From contig MU277674.1 in assembly GCA_022385805.1 (NCBI GenBank), forward strand, positions 1,251-65,250: a stretch of DNA of 64,000 nt, given 5' to 3'. Below the pieces are notes generated by a model, which searched no databases, had not been told where the DNA came from, and saw only the letters and a program-made list of their open reading frames with translations. Both the position numbers and the translations under genes were made by a program. This document shows positions 11,707 through 23,664 of this stretch, one piece after another (positions within the stretch are counted from its first letter, which is position 1; each line of letters starts with the position of its first letter). This DNA is from Pilatotrama ljubarskyi. Taxonomy: Eukaryota > Basidiomycota > Agaricomycetes > Polyporales > Polyporaceae.

Positions 11707-13729
11707 ATGTCGGCGACAGTGGAGTACTCGTCCCGCGCGCCTGAGCCGATCTCTGCGGGTCCCTTTCCACGGCTCGCGGCACACACTTTGCTCCCCGATG
11801 GTACTCCAGACTATCTCAAGCTCATCTTGACATCCAAAGTCTACGAAATTCTCAAGGAAACCCCATTGGTCTATTGCCCAAACCTCAGCGCGAGGCTAGG
11901 CAACCAGATATGGCTCAAGCGAGAAGACCTGCAGGAAGTCTTCAGCTTCAAGATCCGGGGAGCGTACAACTTCATGGCTAGCTTGACGGATGAAGAACGT
12001 TGGAAAGGTGTCGTGACTTGCAGCGCGGGTTAGTGTGCGTACCCTTGCAGAACGTGCATTTCGCTCATTCACGCCCTCGCACTCCAATTTCTATCTATGG
12101 GATATCCACTGCAGGTAACCATGCGCAAGGCGTCGCGCTATCTGGTTCTCGTTTGGGTATCCCTTGTACCATCGTTATGCCGAAAGCAACTCCTTCTATC
12201 AAGGTACGCAACGTCTCGCGCCTGGGTGCGAAGGTCGTCCTCTACGGTCAAGATTTCGACGAGGCAAAGACCGAGTGCGCACGCCTCGCTGCCACCTACG
12301 GGCTGGTCTTTGTCCCACCCTATGATGATCCCCTGGTCATTGCGGGTCAGGGAACAGTCGGCGCGGAAATACTCAAGCAAGTCCCGAACCCGGAGACACT
12401 GGACGGCATTGTGGCTGGCGTGGGTGGGGGCGGCCTCGTCGCAGGGATCTGCGAATACGTCAAGCGTATAGGTTCCCCCAAGACGAAAGTCATCGGCGCG
12501 GAGACTATCGACGCGGACGCGATGGACCGCAGTCTACAGAAAGGTGACCGAGTGACCTTGTCAGAGGTCGGTCTGTTCAGCGACGGCACCGCGGTGAAGC
12601 TCGTGGGGCAGGAACCCTTCAGAATATGTCAACGTCTCTTAGATGGCATCGTCAAGGTCGACACGGATGAAATCTGCGCCGCCATCAAGGACGTCTTTGA
12701 GGGTAAGCCGGTACTCTTCTGTGTGGTATGTGCGCGTGCGATTGACACGCATTCTATCGTTACTCGGCAGAGACACGCTCCATCACTGAGCCAGCGGGTG
12801 CACTCGCACTGGCGGGTTTGAAGCGCTACATCGTAGATAACCAGCTCGTAGGCGCTGAGAAGAAGTTCGTCGCAGTCATCAGCGGTGCGAACATGAACTT
12901 CGACCGTTTACGATTCGTCGCCGAGCGTGCGGAACTGGGTGAGGGGCGCGAAGCCCTTCTAAGCGTCGAGATACCAGAGAAGCCAGGAAGGTGCGTGTAC
13001 ACGCCCGTAGGCTGCCATTGACGCCCTCCGCGGGCGTTCGTGGTGGCCTTGTGGTCATCAACATGTTGGCATGTACCTGATCTTCTGACTTCCGTGGAAA
13101 CAGCTTCGTCGCACTACACGATGTGATCCATCCCCGCGCGACCACCGAGTTCGTATACCGATATCACCATCCCGAGCGCGCGCAGATATTCCTATCCTTC
13201 CAGCTGGAAACGACAAATAGAGCGAAGGAAGTGGCAGAGGTCCTCGAGGCTCTGGAGCAGAAAGGGATGAAGGGCTTCGATATCAGCGACGACGAGCTGG
13301 CCAAGACTCACGCGCGATACATGATCGGAGGGTGCATCGAAGTGCCGAATGAACGAATGTTCAGATTTGGTGAGTGCTCTTCCAGTTCATCGTAGTCAGC
13401 CACGAGTTGGATCTGAACCCTGCATTTCGATGGCAGAGTTCCCCGAACGTCCAGATGCCCTACGGCGATTTCTGAAGGGACTTCATGTTGGATGGAATAT
13501 CTCTTTGTTCCACTACCGCAACCACGGTGCCGGTGAGTGCATGCCTGCTCTCCGACGATAGGACTGCGTCCTGACAGGACACGCGCTCCCAGATGTCGGC
13601 AAGATCTTTGCAGGGATACAGGTCCCGCTGAAAGACAGGGAACAATTTGAGGAATACCTGAAAAGCCTTGGCTACCCGTATGTAGAGGAGACAGAGAACG
13701 AGGTGTACAAGCGGTACCTTAGAGGATGA
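11707..13729 (+). CDS. ILV1: Threonine dehydratase (threonine deaminase), isoleucine biosynthesis
   Basis: This PLP enzyme converts threonine to 2-oxobutanoate, the first committed step to isoleucine, in mitochondria. Exon 1 carries the fold-type II substrate and PLP region, including [15 protein letters not shown], whose lysine forms the Schiff base. After an intron comes [16 protein letters not shown], then the glycine-rich phosphate loop [13 protein letters not shown] and [14 protein letters not shown]. The downstream exons encode the two ACT-like regulatory repeats: [14 protein letters not shown] plus [15 protein letters not shown], then [15 protein letters not shown] with [13 protein letters not shown]. 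The last exon reads [19 protein letters not shown] and ends at a TGA at 13727-13729. The two regulatory repeats mark a biosynthetic, isoleucine-inhibited enzyme, not a catabolic one. There are about six introns of 45-80 nt. Length is about 550 aa, normal for the family. Confidence 0.95.
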
Positions 13730-14275
13730 AACATGACGTTAGTCGCTATGCTACATAGAACCGGCGTCCGGTCTTCCCTCCACTTCATAGCTCTTCGTAC
13801 TAGGCACAAGCGTTTAGGTTGCACGCCACACGTTGCAGTAACCTTGTTCCTAGACAGGGTAGTGCGCGCCTCAAACAGGCGGTGAACGCTTCCCAGACTC
13901 ATGAAACTGGTGGGAAGCAACGGCTCCCGTCTACAGGCACAATTCGGGAACACAAGATGACATCGTACTGTGGTTATCTGCCACGCCCGTGATTCCTGCA
14001 TACTGGCTAGGGGCCTACGGTCAAGGGGGGCTCCGAAGGTTTAAAGGTGAGATAGTAGGATAGAACTTCTATTACGATACTCGTAGCATGCAGTGATGGT
14101 CATAATCATGGACAGCGGTATCCGAAAGCTATCTGAAAGCAAGACGAGAGGGACCAACGCGGATACCTGTACAGGAGAATATGTACATATCTACAATGAT
14201 GGCCGCCGTCGGATGGGGAATGATCATGGGCAGGAGACCGAAGTAGGGGAAACGAAAGCGAGATTCGCAGGGCGT
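13730..14275. other. Convergent intergenic region ILV1 / terpene cyclase
   Basis: 3' flanks of two convergent genes. No conserved reading frame or RNA gene is visible. Confidence 0.4.
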
Positions 14276-16012
14276 TTAGTTGGCCGCTGCGAGGCTGTCC
14301 CTGTGGGCCCTCCGCCAAGGCATGAGGAAGCTGCTGAGTCGGCGTGGACTGTGAGACCGCTGGGAGGCCTTCCCCGTCGCCACCTTCAAGGACGCAGCCG
14401 ACGAGGCTGGGGACGGTGGGCGTGCGATGGTGGTTTCGATGGCCTTGATAGCGAGCGCGGTTGTGAGCCCGCGATTACCCGCCTTGACCCCGGTTGACCC
14501 ATACTGGTAGAACCAGCACAGGTCCCATCCGCCATCTTCGCATTGCGCTTCCAAGAGCTTCTCGAGGTCGCGGGGGCTCTGGATGCCAACGGTCGAGGCC
14601 GCGAGGATGCGGAATGCCAGGTCCATGGAGTCGCCTGCCGAGCCAATGCGCTCCTGGACGCGTTCGACGAACAGTGGCCGGAACCGGTTGTACACAGCCT
14701 GATCGTCAATGCGTTGCAAGAGTCGGCTCATGAAGAAGAGGAAGCAATCCGGGGACATGTAGTACCGCGAGCCGCCGATGTAGGCACGGTGCAGAAGGAC
14801 CTCATAGACCCAATCAAGGGTCTTCGGTAGGTCCTGGCCTCGACCGTACTCGTAGAATACGGACAGCACGTTCACGCAGACAAACGGGTCCATGCGGGGC
14901 CTGGCGTGGTCGAAGTAGGTCTGCAGCATGATTCAGTGGACCATGACCTGGCACGGTTAGAGGAGAGGAGCTCACCTGCATGATGCCATCGGCGTCGACG
15001 TACTGAAGCATCTCGTCCAGAACTGAATCAACTACTACGCGTTCAGGACGCAACACCGTCAGTGCCACTGACGTCGTGTCCACGTCGTCTGGGAATGTCG
15101 CGGAAAATAGTGGTTTCCCTGAATGTACCGGTGAGTATCAAGGTATGACCCTGGCCAAGCATGGACCTACCGCGGAAGAAATTCCAAGTCCGAGCGCAGT
15201 CTGAGGTCGTGATAAGGGTCCTAATCACGGCGCGATGATCAACAAACAGATCTACAGTTCTGTCAAATGTGGACTCACTTGTCGTGTGTAAGTTCGTAGA
15301 TGATGAGCTGCGTGAAGTTCTCTTCGAAAATTATGCCAGCGTCGGTCGAGGTCTCCAGATGACCGGCGTGTCGTCGGAGATACTCCCATCCACGCCGGAC
15401 CGGATCACCAAAGGTATTCCGCAACGCTCGGAAGACGTTGGCCTGACTATCGAAGACGATGCCGTGCATCCCGAGGGAGCGTGCGGACACGACGTTGTCG
15501 AGCTTGTCGTCGACGAACACGGTAGTGTACGGGTCAAGGTTCATCTCGGAGATGACCTTACGGTACGCGCCGAGATGGGGCTTGCGCTCGCCGAGGAGGG
15601 CCGAAGGGAAGACGCGGTCGAAGACCGACGACCAGTCGGAGCTGAGGGACATGATGTACTCGTAGTCGGGCAGAGAGATGTTCGATAGCGCGAGGACCGT
15701 GAGCTCTCCATGGGACTGCTCCCGGAGCTCGCGGATCAAAGCAAGGAACTCCTCGTTCGGACGCAGGGAGTCACGGGCTTGCTGGAAGGCCTCCGCCACC
15801 ACGGCGGCGTCTAGATGGAATTCAGCGGCGACGCGCTCGTAGCACTCGGCCTGGGATATCCGACCGCGTTCATACTCGAACCAGGTGACCGACGAGAGGA
15901 TCTCTTTGAGCTGTCGAGGAGGAATGGGGGTGTTGGTCTTGGATGACCAGGAGAAGAGCACGTCGCCCAGATCAAGGATGAGGGTGGTGTACCTCCGGTG
16001 GGGTGAAGCCAT
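14276..16012 (-). CDS. HAD-like class II sesquiterpene cyclase (AstC-type drimanyl/albicanyl diphosphate synthase)
   Basis: This is a two-part protein. Residues 1-245 form a haloacid-dehalogenase fold: motif I is TTLILDLGDVLFSW, motif II lies in LTVLALSNIS, motif III in ALLGERKPHLGAYRKVI, and motif IV is VFVDDKLDNVVSARSLGM. After two introns the C-terminal half is an alpha-barrel-like terpene cyclase domain with TWNFFRG and a class II acid motif DVDTTS at about residue 272. It continues with DEMLQYVDADGIMQTYFDHA and VCVNVLSVFYEYGRGQD. This order matches fungal HAD-type terpene synthases such as Aspergillus AstC, which protonate farnesyl diphosphate to give bicyclic drimane-type diphosphates. 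The canonical second Asp of HAD motif I is Gly here, so phosphatase activity is doubtful. Introns are about 58 nt (after ELTHDK), 55 nt and 55 nt. An upstream in-frame ATG lies at 16081. The product identity is inferred. Confidence 0.85.
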
Positions 16013-16081
16013 GGGTACGCGGAGAGTAGGAAGTTGAGCGGGGGTGAGGTAAATGACCGTCGGGGCGTGATGGGCGACCAT

Positions 16082-19000
16082 ACCGGAAAGCGTCGGCGTG
16101 CTTTAAAGGACCGGACTGGGGAGGGGCCCTCCCCGGAAAATGGCTTAGTGGAAGTGCAGTTTGACGAGAATGTTCAAGTTGATGGTGCCAGGAAGATATG
16201 ATTCGGGACTCGTGTAGCCACCAGCGTCCGCCGACCCACGCAGAGCTCAATAAATTCCCGGGGACCCGCGCGTTCTAGATGAGGATCTCAGTGCGATCAG
16301 ATCCGGATCTGTGCACTGCGTAAGAGGACGGGGTTTAGCTGGCCGCATCAACTCCAGTTATTTTTCTCCCTAGTCTCTCGCTGAGCGGGCTGGGTCCACG
16401 GCTTGCGGAGCCTTCTCGCAGAAGTTTCATCTCCACTACGGATTCAGCAAGTAAAAACGGCAACCTTGTTCTGCTCCTGGGAAGCGTGGAGTGAGTACGG
16501 TGTGTCAGCGTCGTCATGGACTGTGCTCACCGCTCGAGACTGCAGAGGTACAAGCGAGACCGCCGAGTGCTTCGAGGCGGTCGGGCTAGCCGATCGGCGA
16601 TCAGGCGATCCCCCCGCCCGGACATTATAGGCCAGGTGATTTATGCCACTTACTTATGCGTGGCGATATCCTACCTGCCGCCCCGGAAATTCATGACAAG
16701 TGCTTCATGTCCTCGCTGCTGCTGGAGGTCGGAGGAGTGCGCACCCCAGAACGCTCAGGTGGACCACGTTCAGGGATCGGTGCCTTGCGCCGTTCCTTGC
16801 CTCGCGCAGGCTCAAGCTAGACTGCGGGGTCGACCGACACGTTTTGCGTACACGAGGCAGACCTACGTCGTCTTTAATTTTCTTTCATTTACTGATGCCA
16901 TATCGAGACCAATCTGCTGCAGATAACCGAAATTGCTGCCCTGCTAGCCGGGGTCGGCAGCCCCTTCCCCCGCCTCCCGAGGCGATCGCGTTCTGCTCGC
17001 GGCTCGCGGATCAGCCTGTTAGCGCCTCCCCGCTGCCTCGCCGTGCGGCCACAGCGCGCACCGCCAGCGCGACAGTGAGGGAGGAAAGACCGCCTTTGAG
17101 TACGGTTTCGGCATCGCTGGGGGTCTCTGTGGTGAAAAGCGCACCGCGCGGAAATAACATAGGCGTGACGAGATGCCTACAAGTTCCTGATGCTACCGGC
17201 GTGCCGAGGTCGTTCCCTCGTTCCTAGGTCATGGTGCTGCGCTCGACTTGCCTCTTGCGGTCATTGCGCGACGTGGATGGTCCGCCTTACGGGACTGCTT
17301 CGCGAATACCGATGTTCCCTGTCGGAGGGGAGAACACTTCCGAGAGCCGTGAGGACACGATACACACTATCGCTGAAACACCGACAGCCTCGTTGTGAGC
17401 TTTTGCCAGCGGGCGTCCAGAGAAAACTGCTCGCCTCAGACCCCAGATGAACGATGTGCGGACTCGCTATTGGGAAGCCGGACTGCTAGTCGATCATACC
17501 CTCACGGGTCTGGGCGAAGCTGACGTTCCGAAGCTTCCACATCGGAAAGTACGCCTCGCTTGTTGCGCTTCCGCGAACCCTTTTGCATGCACCTGGGAGT
17601 GTCCGGTCAGCGCTGAGAGTACCGAAGCGTTCGGCAAAGGTAAAGAAGTAAGCACGTAGGCGTCAACACGATAAATGCACTCCGACTTTCAAGGAGGCAC
17701 CTTCCTAAGCTCGGACAACATACATTTCCGTTGTGAAAATCTGCCACGCCAATATAGCAATCCGCCTCGTACGCGTAGAACATAGAGACATACCTGGTGA
17801 TAGGGTGTGGATACCTTCGCCGCCGCCGCACTAACCGCAATGTCCACTGTGCTGAGTCTCCTAATCCCAGGATGTACCGAACATCCAACCTAGTCCGGCA
17901 GGAGGATGGACGTATCCCGAGACGTTGGATACCCTGCTAAACCCGGTCAGATTAAGTTCGCCTGCACCAGACTTATCGCGGAGGTACTTCCTTACCGCCT
18001 GCGCGCCACGGGAGTGGCCACGAGCCGGCATCCCTGAGATGTTTGACGCAACAACGAAGACCCGAAAGATCGCCTGAGGGGCCGGGACCCGTGCCTGCCG
18101 TCCGACAGTCGACCAAAATCTCGCAGGCGCACACAAGAGTCCACAACGGCCATGCGGCTGCTGTTCATTTGCGCGTGCCAATTGCTTGATAGAATCCCTA
18201 TGACGGCTACGCGAGAGACGGACGTGAGCGCAGAACTGGCAAAAGCGGCATAGTTGCCATGCAGCAAGCGGGAGCAGAAGCGGACATGACGCCCCTCCCC
18301 CGACCCCGCTGGCTTCGGGAACCTGCCCAACGCTCCGCCGAGCGGGGAGGTGCGCCGATACGTACCTCCCGTAAGTACAGTATCGCCGATGGAGAACTAT
18401 ATTCACGTATCAGAAATGCTTGGTGAGTTCCACGCAGGACCCCCTTGAGCTCCCGCCCCAAAACATATGCTGCGTTAGCCCAGGTCGAGCTGCGCCACAT
18501 CGGGCTCTTCCACCGAGGGGCGACTGCACGTAATCGCTAGCTCGATGCGTCCTTTAGCGTCGGTGCCGACTCCTGGGGTACGGCAAAATCCTTCGTGCAG
18601 GCGTTCACCTAAATTCCAAAGAGGAACAAGGGGCTAGACGCTCCTGGGCAGAAGAGGAAACAGGCTCGGCGCGCATCCCGGGATAACGGCCGAAGGTTGC
18701 ACGATATCATGTGCGCACCCCGTTATCGATTTTGGCATAGGATGAGTGCATTGATATCGATGGCGGGCCTCGCTCGCGCGCGGAAGCATTTCAGCAGCTC
18801 TACAGATTCACAGGGACCCACAACCGTTTGTGTGCGCACCCACGCGTCAAAGAAGCATGGCAGCTTCTGCAAAATGCCTGCCTTGCGGTTGGTTTTAGTA
18901 CGGACGAACCTCCTGCAGGCGCGTCCACCACTCCAGAGGGAAGGCGTGCAGCGTGGAGAGGACGATCACGCACCACTTGCTAGGCATGTCTTAGTCCCGG

Positions 19001-19880
19001 ATGGTAGGGCCGTTGTTCCCGCAGACCTGGAGGAGAATGTCCTTTTGAGTACATATTTTGATGGCCCGCCCGTACGGCGCTACCCCTCAGCTACAAGAGA
19101 AAGCGAGGGGCCGACAGCCGACATGATGACATCGCGGCTGCGTACTATGGCGATCACACTATGTTAGCCTATGCATCACTGTCAGCATCGGTTATGGTCA
19201 TTGAAGCTTGATGACTTACGCTGCTAAGCAGTTGGGTAGCCCACGCGCGGACTCGCGATCGCTCCTGTCACGATTCGCCCGATAGCAGTCGCGGTATCTG
19301 CCACCGCGGAGGGATAGGTGTTTACCTGCTCCGGTGCATGGGGTACAGTCTGTAAGTCGCATCGGTCGGAGGTTCAGAAAGCCAGACATCCAGCATGGTC
19401 AGCCTGAACCGAGTCAGGAAGAGAACCATCTGCACTGTGCAGGCTACGGGACGCCCGCATGAACAGTTAGCGCTCATGCTGATCACGTCTGAAGATGAGG
19501 TCACGTATGCGCGCGGGACATCGACCGTGGCCGCCATTTTGCAAGAGATGATCCTATCCTATGTTCGGATCGAGTTAAATTCACAACGACTGAGTTGAGT
19601 TCGATAGCGGCGTGGCAGGAACAAGGGCGCGTGTACTCGAGGATGGCCGCAGTATCATTTGAGGGACAATGTACAGTGCGTTGGGAGCGGGCCGGAAGCC
19701 CTCCTCGATATTGTACCGCATGGACCGAGCATCCCTGCGCCAATGCCACAGCCTGGTAGGGTGATCCTGTGTCTGGAGTAAAGATGGCACACCGTCATGT
19801 CGGCCTCGAGGTGGGTGGAGGGGATCCAGCGTACCCATATGTGTCTGCTAAGCGTTCATACTGGTATGTGCTGCGACGAC
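16082..19880. other. Gene-poor island, about 3.8 kb
   Basis: Both strands contain only short, unconserved open frames. I see no domain, tRNA, rRNA or long terminal repeat. The part next to 16081 should contain the terpene cyclase promoter, and the far end is the 3' flank of the complex I subunit gene. It could be decayed transposon sequence, but no inverted or direct terminal repeats were found by eye. Confidence 0.4.
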
Positions 19881-20075
19881 TCAATGCGACGGCTTCTCCT
19901 CCTTGGACAGCATGTTCTCAGCAATCACGTAGGTGGTGAAGGCGACAAGGGCAACACCGAAGCCTGGGAATGCCCTGGCAAACATGGCGCGACGGGAGAA
20001 GACGGGGTGCTTGCGCCAGGCCTCGCGCTTCGCCCAGGGGTCGCGGTAGAGCTGGGGGTCTGGCGGCGAAGACAT
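19881..20075 (-). CDS. NADH:ubiquinone oxidoreductase B12 subunit (NDUFB3 family)
   Basis: A 64-residue single-exon protein beginning MSSPPDPQLYRDPWAKREAW and continuing RKHPVFSRRAMFARAFPG. One transmembrane helix (GVALVAFTTYVIAENML) lies in the second half and the C-terminus is short and charged. The PWAKREAWRKHP segment, the single helix and the length fit the B12/NDUFB3 accessory subunit of mitochondrial complex I, which sits in the membrane arm. No cleavable presequence is evident, as expected for this family. The start at 20075 is chosen because conserved residues begin there; the open frame extends upstream to 20222 with low-complexity Glu-Pro residues that are probably 5' UTR. It is divergent from TOP1, which starts 323 bp away. 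Confidence 0.88.
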   Translation of the reverse strand: MSSPPDPQLYRDPWAKREAWRKHPVFSRRAMFARAFPGFGVALVAFTTYVIAENMLSKEEKPSH

Positions 20076-20398
20076 CTGGATGTCGAGAGAGCGTAAGCAG
20101 GTGAGCGTGGTGGAAGGAGGGGACCAAGACACGGACGAGTTGATATGGAGGCGACTGGGCTCTGGCTCTGGCTCTGGCTCTTCTGGTTGCAGTGCGTGCG
20201 GCGACGCGGTTCCCTGCCACACGGGCGTCTACTGCGAAGGGCGCCGCGTGACGTGAGTTTAGGGCAGGGTCGATGATACTTCAACAGATTGGAGCTGGCA
20301 CACTCCCCCAGCCAGCCTTTTCTTGTCTCACGTCCCTTCCTCGCTTGCCTTCATCCCACCACCGACTCGCCTCTCCTGTCCCCGCTTTGCACCACCGT
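20076..20398. promoter_or_regulatory. Divergent promoter region, complex I B12 subunit / TOP1
   Basis: 323 bp between two divergent start codons. It holds a short repeat of ctctgg/ctggct (20158-20180) and CT-rich sequence ahead of the TOP1 ATG. No TATA box is obvious. Confidence 0.5.
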
Positions 20399-23300
20399 AT
20401 GTCTGGCGACGTCGAAATGCACTCGGACGACGACACGCCTCTCGCAGTCAAGCCATCCACGCCCAGAGGCGCACAGAACGGACACGTCGCTAAGAACGGC
20501 AACGGACGAGTCACGAGCGACTCTCCGATGAGTGAGGATGATGATATGCCATTGGTGAGTGGTCGTGCAAAGGTGGCGGACAGTGAGCAGCTCAATTGAT
20601 CACTCTGTGGGACTTAGTCGCAGACAACGCGCACCAAGTCCGAGCCTATGACCCCAGACGCGCGTCTTCTCAAGCGCAAGAAGGCGGCGGCTTCCGGCTC
20701 CTCGAGTGAAGACGATACACCCCTTGCCTCGTCGCCCATGAAGGCGAAGGCGAAGTCCGCCGCTGTTCCCATGCCAGGCGCGGTTGAGTCTACTACGACC
20801 AAAGCGTATGCCATGATCGAGAGGCGCCGGAAGAGCAACAAGCCTATGATCGACTCTCCAAGTGAAGACGACGACGCGCCTCTCGCCAAGCCTAAGCGTA
20901 CGGCCAATGGCAAAGCGAAACCGAAGGCGAACGCACGACCTCCGAAGAAGAAGGTCAAGCAGGAGGAGTCTGAGCCTGACGTCGAGTCGGAGGATGAGAC
21001 GCCCGGCCCTGCCAGGAAGGCGCCTCCGCGCATGAAGCGTAAGATGAAGGAGGAGAGCGATGCGGACGACGAGAGTCTCTCAGACGACGACAAGCCGCTC
21101 ACCAAGAAGCGCGCCACCAAGGCGCCAGCGGGGAAGAAGACGAAAGCGAAGGTGGAGGCGTCCGACGACGTCAAGCCGAAGAAGCGCGGCGCTAAGAAGG
21201 AGCCCACGGAGGACTCTAAGGCCGCGGCGAAGAAGAAGAAGGAAGAGGAGGAGGAGGAGGCAATTTACAAGTGGTGGGAGCAGCAGAACGCTGATCGCGA
21301 TGGCTCGGTGAAGTGGACGACGCTGCATCACAACGGCGTGTACTTCCCGCCACCATACGAACCGTTGCCCAAGCATGTCAAGATGAAGTACAATGGTATG
21401 GATTTCTTGATAGGTCGACTTCGGCGTGATGCTCATCTTGTCAACAGGCGAGTCTGTCGACTTGCCTCCCGAGTCCGAGGAGGTTGCTGGCTTCTATGCC
21501 GCGTTGCTGGAGTCCCCGCACGCCCAGGACGCGACCTTCAACAAGAATTTCTTCGACGATTTCTTAAAGATCCTGAAGAAGTATCCTCCTGTATGTACCC
21601 TGGTGTCTGCACCTACATCAATGACATCGCTCATTGCGCACCCCAGAGGAATGGCATCAAGATCACGAAATTCGAGCTGTGCGACTTCAGGCCAATGTAC
21701 GAATACTTCGAGTCGGAGAAGGAGAAGAAGAAGCAGATGACTGCAGCAGAGAAGAAGGCGGCCAAGGCTGCTAAGGACGCGCTGGAGGCGCCATATACGC
21801 ACTGTATTCTTGACGGCCGCAAAGAGAAGGTCGGTAACTTCCGCGTCGAACCTCCAGGTCTGTTCCGTGGACGAGGTGACCACCCGAAGAAAGGCGCTTT
21901 GAAGGTAGCATCATGCACTCCACGTCGTCGTCGGAGGCTGACCCAGAGACAGTTCCGCGTGCGTCCTGAGGACATCACTATCAACATTAGCAAAGACGCG
22001 CCTGTGCCTGTGCCCAATGTGCCTGGAAAGTGGAAGGAGGTCGTGCACGACAACACCGTCACTTGGCTGGCAAACTGGGTGGAGAACGTCAACGGCAACT
22101 ACAAGTACGTCTTCTTGGCGGCCGGCAGCTCTCTGAAGGGCCAGAGCGACATGATGAAGTTTGAGAAGGCGCGTGAGCTGAAGGTGAGCGTGACGGCAAT
22201 ATCAGACTGGGACGAATGCCTCACCGCCAGCACAGAAATATGTGGACAAGATCCGTTCGGACTACACTGCGGACCTGTGGAACAAGCAGATGATGGAACG
22301 GCAGCGCGCGACGGCGATGTACTTCATCGACAAGCTCGCTCTCCGTGCGGGTAACGAGAAGGGCGACGATGAGGCCGACACGGTCGGCTGCTGCTCCTTG
22401 CGCTGCGAGCACGTCACATTGCTTCCTCCGAATAAACTCGTGTTCGACTTCCTTGGTAAAGACTCAATCCGGTACTACAACGAGGTACAGGTGGACGACC
22501 AGGTGTACAAGAACATCCGGATATTCAAGGAGAACAAGGAAGACGATGACGAGCTGTTCGATCGTGTCAATGTGCGTCGTCGAATCTGTGTGCCATAATG
22601 CCTCTTCTCAGACGTTGTCGTAGACCGGTGCTCTGAACAAGCACTTGGCGTCGTACATGAAGGGCCTTACCGCTAAGGTCTTCCGCACGTACAACGCGTC
22701 GTTGACGTTCCAGGAGCTGCTGGATCGCGGTACGCCCGAGAAGGGCACCGTCCAGGAGAAGCTGAACGCATACAATCACGCCAACCGCATGGTCGCCATC
22801 CTCTGTAACCATCAACGTGCTGTGCCGAAGACGCACGAGCAGTCGATGGCGAAGATGAAAGAGAAGGTGTGCATCACTGTCACTTGTGTTGGTGTGCCGA
22901 TGTTCAACTCCGCGGACATGACAGCTACGTGGGCTGAAGTACGAGCGCATGAAACTCCGGCATGCGCTCTTCGCCATCGACCCGAAGTTCAAGAAGAAGA
23001 AGAAGTACTCAGAGCCCGAGTCTGACCTCGACGACGAGGGCATCGCGGCCCACGAGGAGGCGATGAAGGCGAAGGACATCGAGAAGGCAGAGAAGAAGTT
23101 CGTGAAGGATAATGAGAAGCTCGTCGAGGACGGCAAGAAGCCGCAAGACGAGTCGGTGCTGAAGGAGAAGATCAAGGAGATTGAGGCCGAGTACAAGAGG
23201 CTGAAGAAGGAGCGGGGTACGGAGAAGCATACGCTGAAGAGGGAGCGGCCGACGGAGAAGATCGAGGAGGCTATCGACAAACTAGACGAGAAGATCAAGA

Positions 23301-23664
23301 CCTTCAAGCTTCAGATGGAGGACAGAGAGGCTGGCAAGGAGGTCGCGTTGGGCACGAGGTGAGTCGTCTGGCGTGCATACGCGAGGTGAAGTCAGTGTTG
23401 ACTGTGTCGTAATAGTAAAATCAACTACTTGGACCCAAGGTGTGTTATCCCGTGTCTCGGTACGCTCCCGCGATGCTCATGAGTTAATGTTGCACAGAAT
23501 CACGGTTTCCTGGTGCAAGGCATATGATGTCCCCGTCGAGAAGATCTTTTCGAAGACTCTTCTAACTAAATGTGCGTGTTTTCACCTGACTCTGCCTTCT
23601 CGCGTTCTAACTTAGGCTTGTAGTCCCTTGGGCTATGGAAGTGGACCCGGAATGGAAGTTCTGA
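20399..23664 (+). CDS. TOP1: DNA topoisomerase I (eukaryotic type IB)
   Basis: A nuclear enzyme that relaxes supercoils through a transient 3'-phosphotyrosyl bond. The N-terminal third is a highly charged disordered region with several SEDDDxPL-type acidic/Ser blocks and Lys-rich nuclear localisation stretches. The core follows: [36 protein letters not shown], then [38 protein letters not shown], and the catalytic domain with [19 protein letters not shown] and [14 protein letters not shown] long Lys/Glu linker coiled coil (22990-23355) precedes the C-terminal domain. The active-site tyrosine lies in [14 protein letters not shown], with the Tyr codon at 23426-23428 on a 24-nt exon (23416-23439). 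The protein ends [12 protein letters not shown]. About ten introns are present. The catalytic Arg-Lys-Arg-His set appears intact as far as can be read. Confidence 0.95.

Noticed and set aside
15230..15297. A 19-nt intron in the terpene cyclase after ELTHDK
   Set aside because: The sequence gtgagt...gacag is in frame, but 19 nt is too short for a normal spliceosomal intron. Using the later acceptor gives a 58-nt intron that also keeps the frame.
17861..18406. 181-codon minus-strand frame in the gene-poor island
   Set aside because: No recognisable motif, no coding-like composition compared with real genes nearby, and a similar chance frame occurs in other phases.
20614..21207. 197-codon minus-strand frame opposite the TOP1 N-terminus
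   Set aside because: Antisense of the charged, low-complexity TOP1 region. Composition (Ser/Phe/Leu repeats) is explained by the sense strand.
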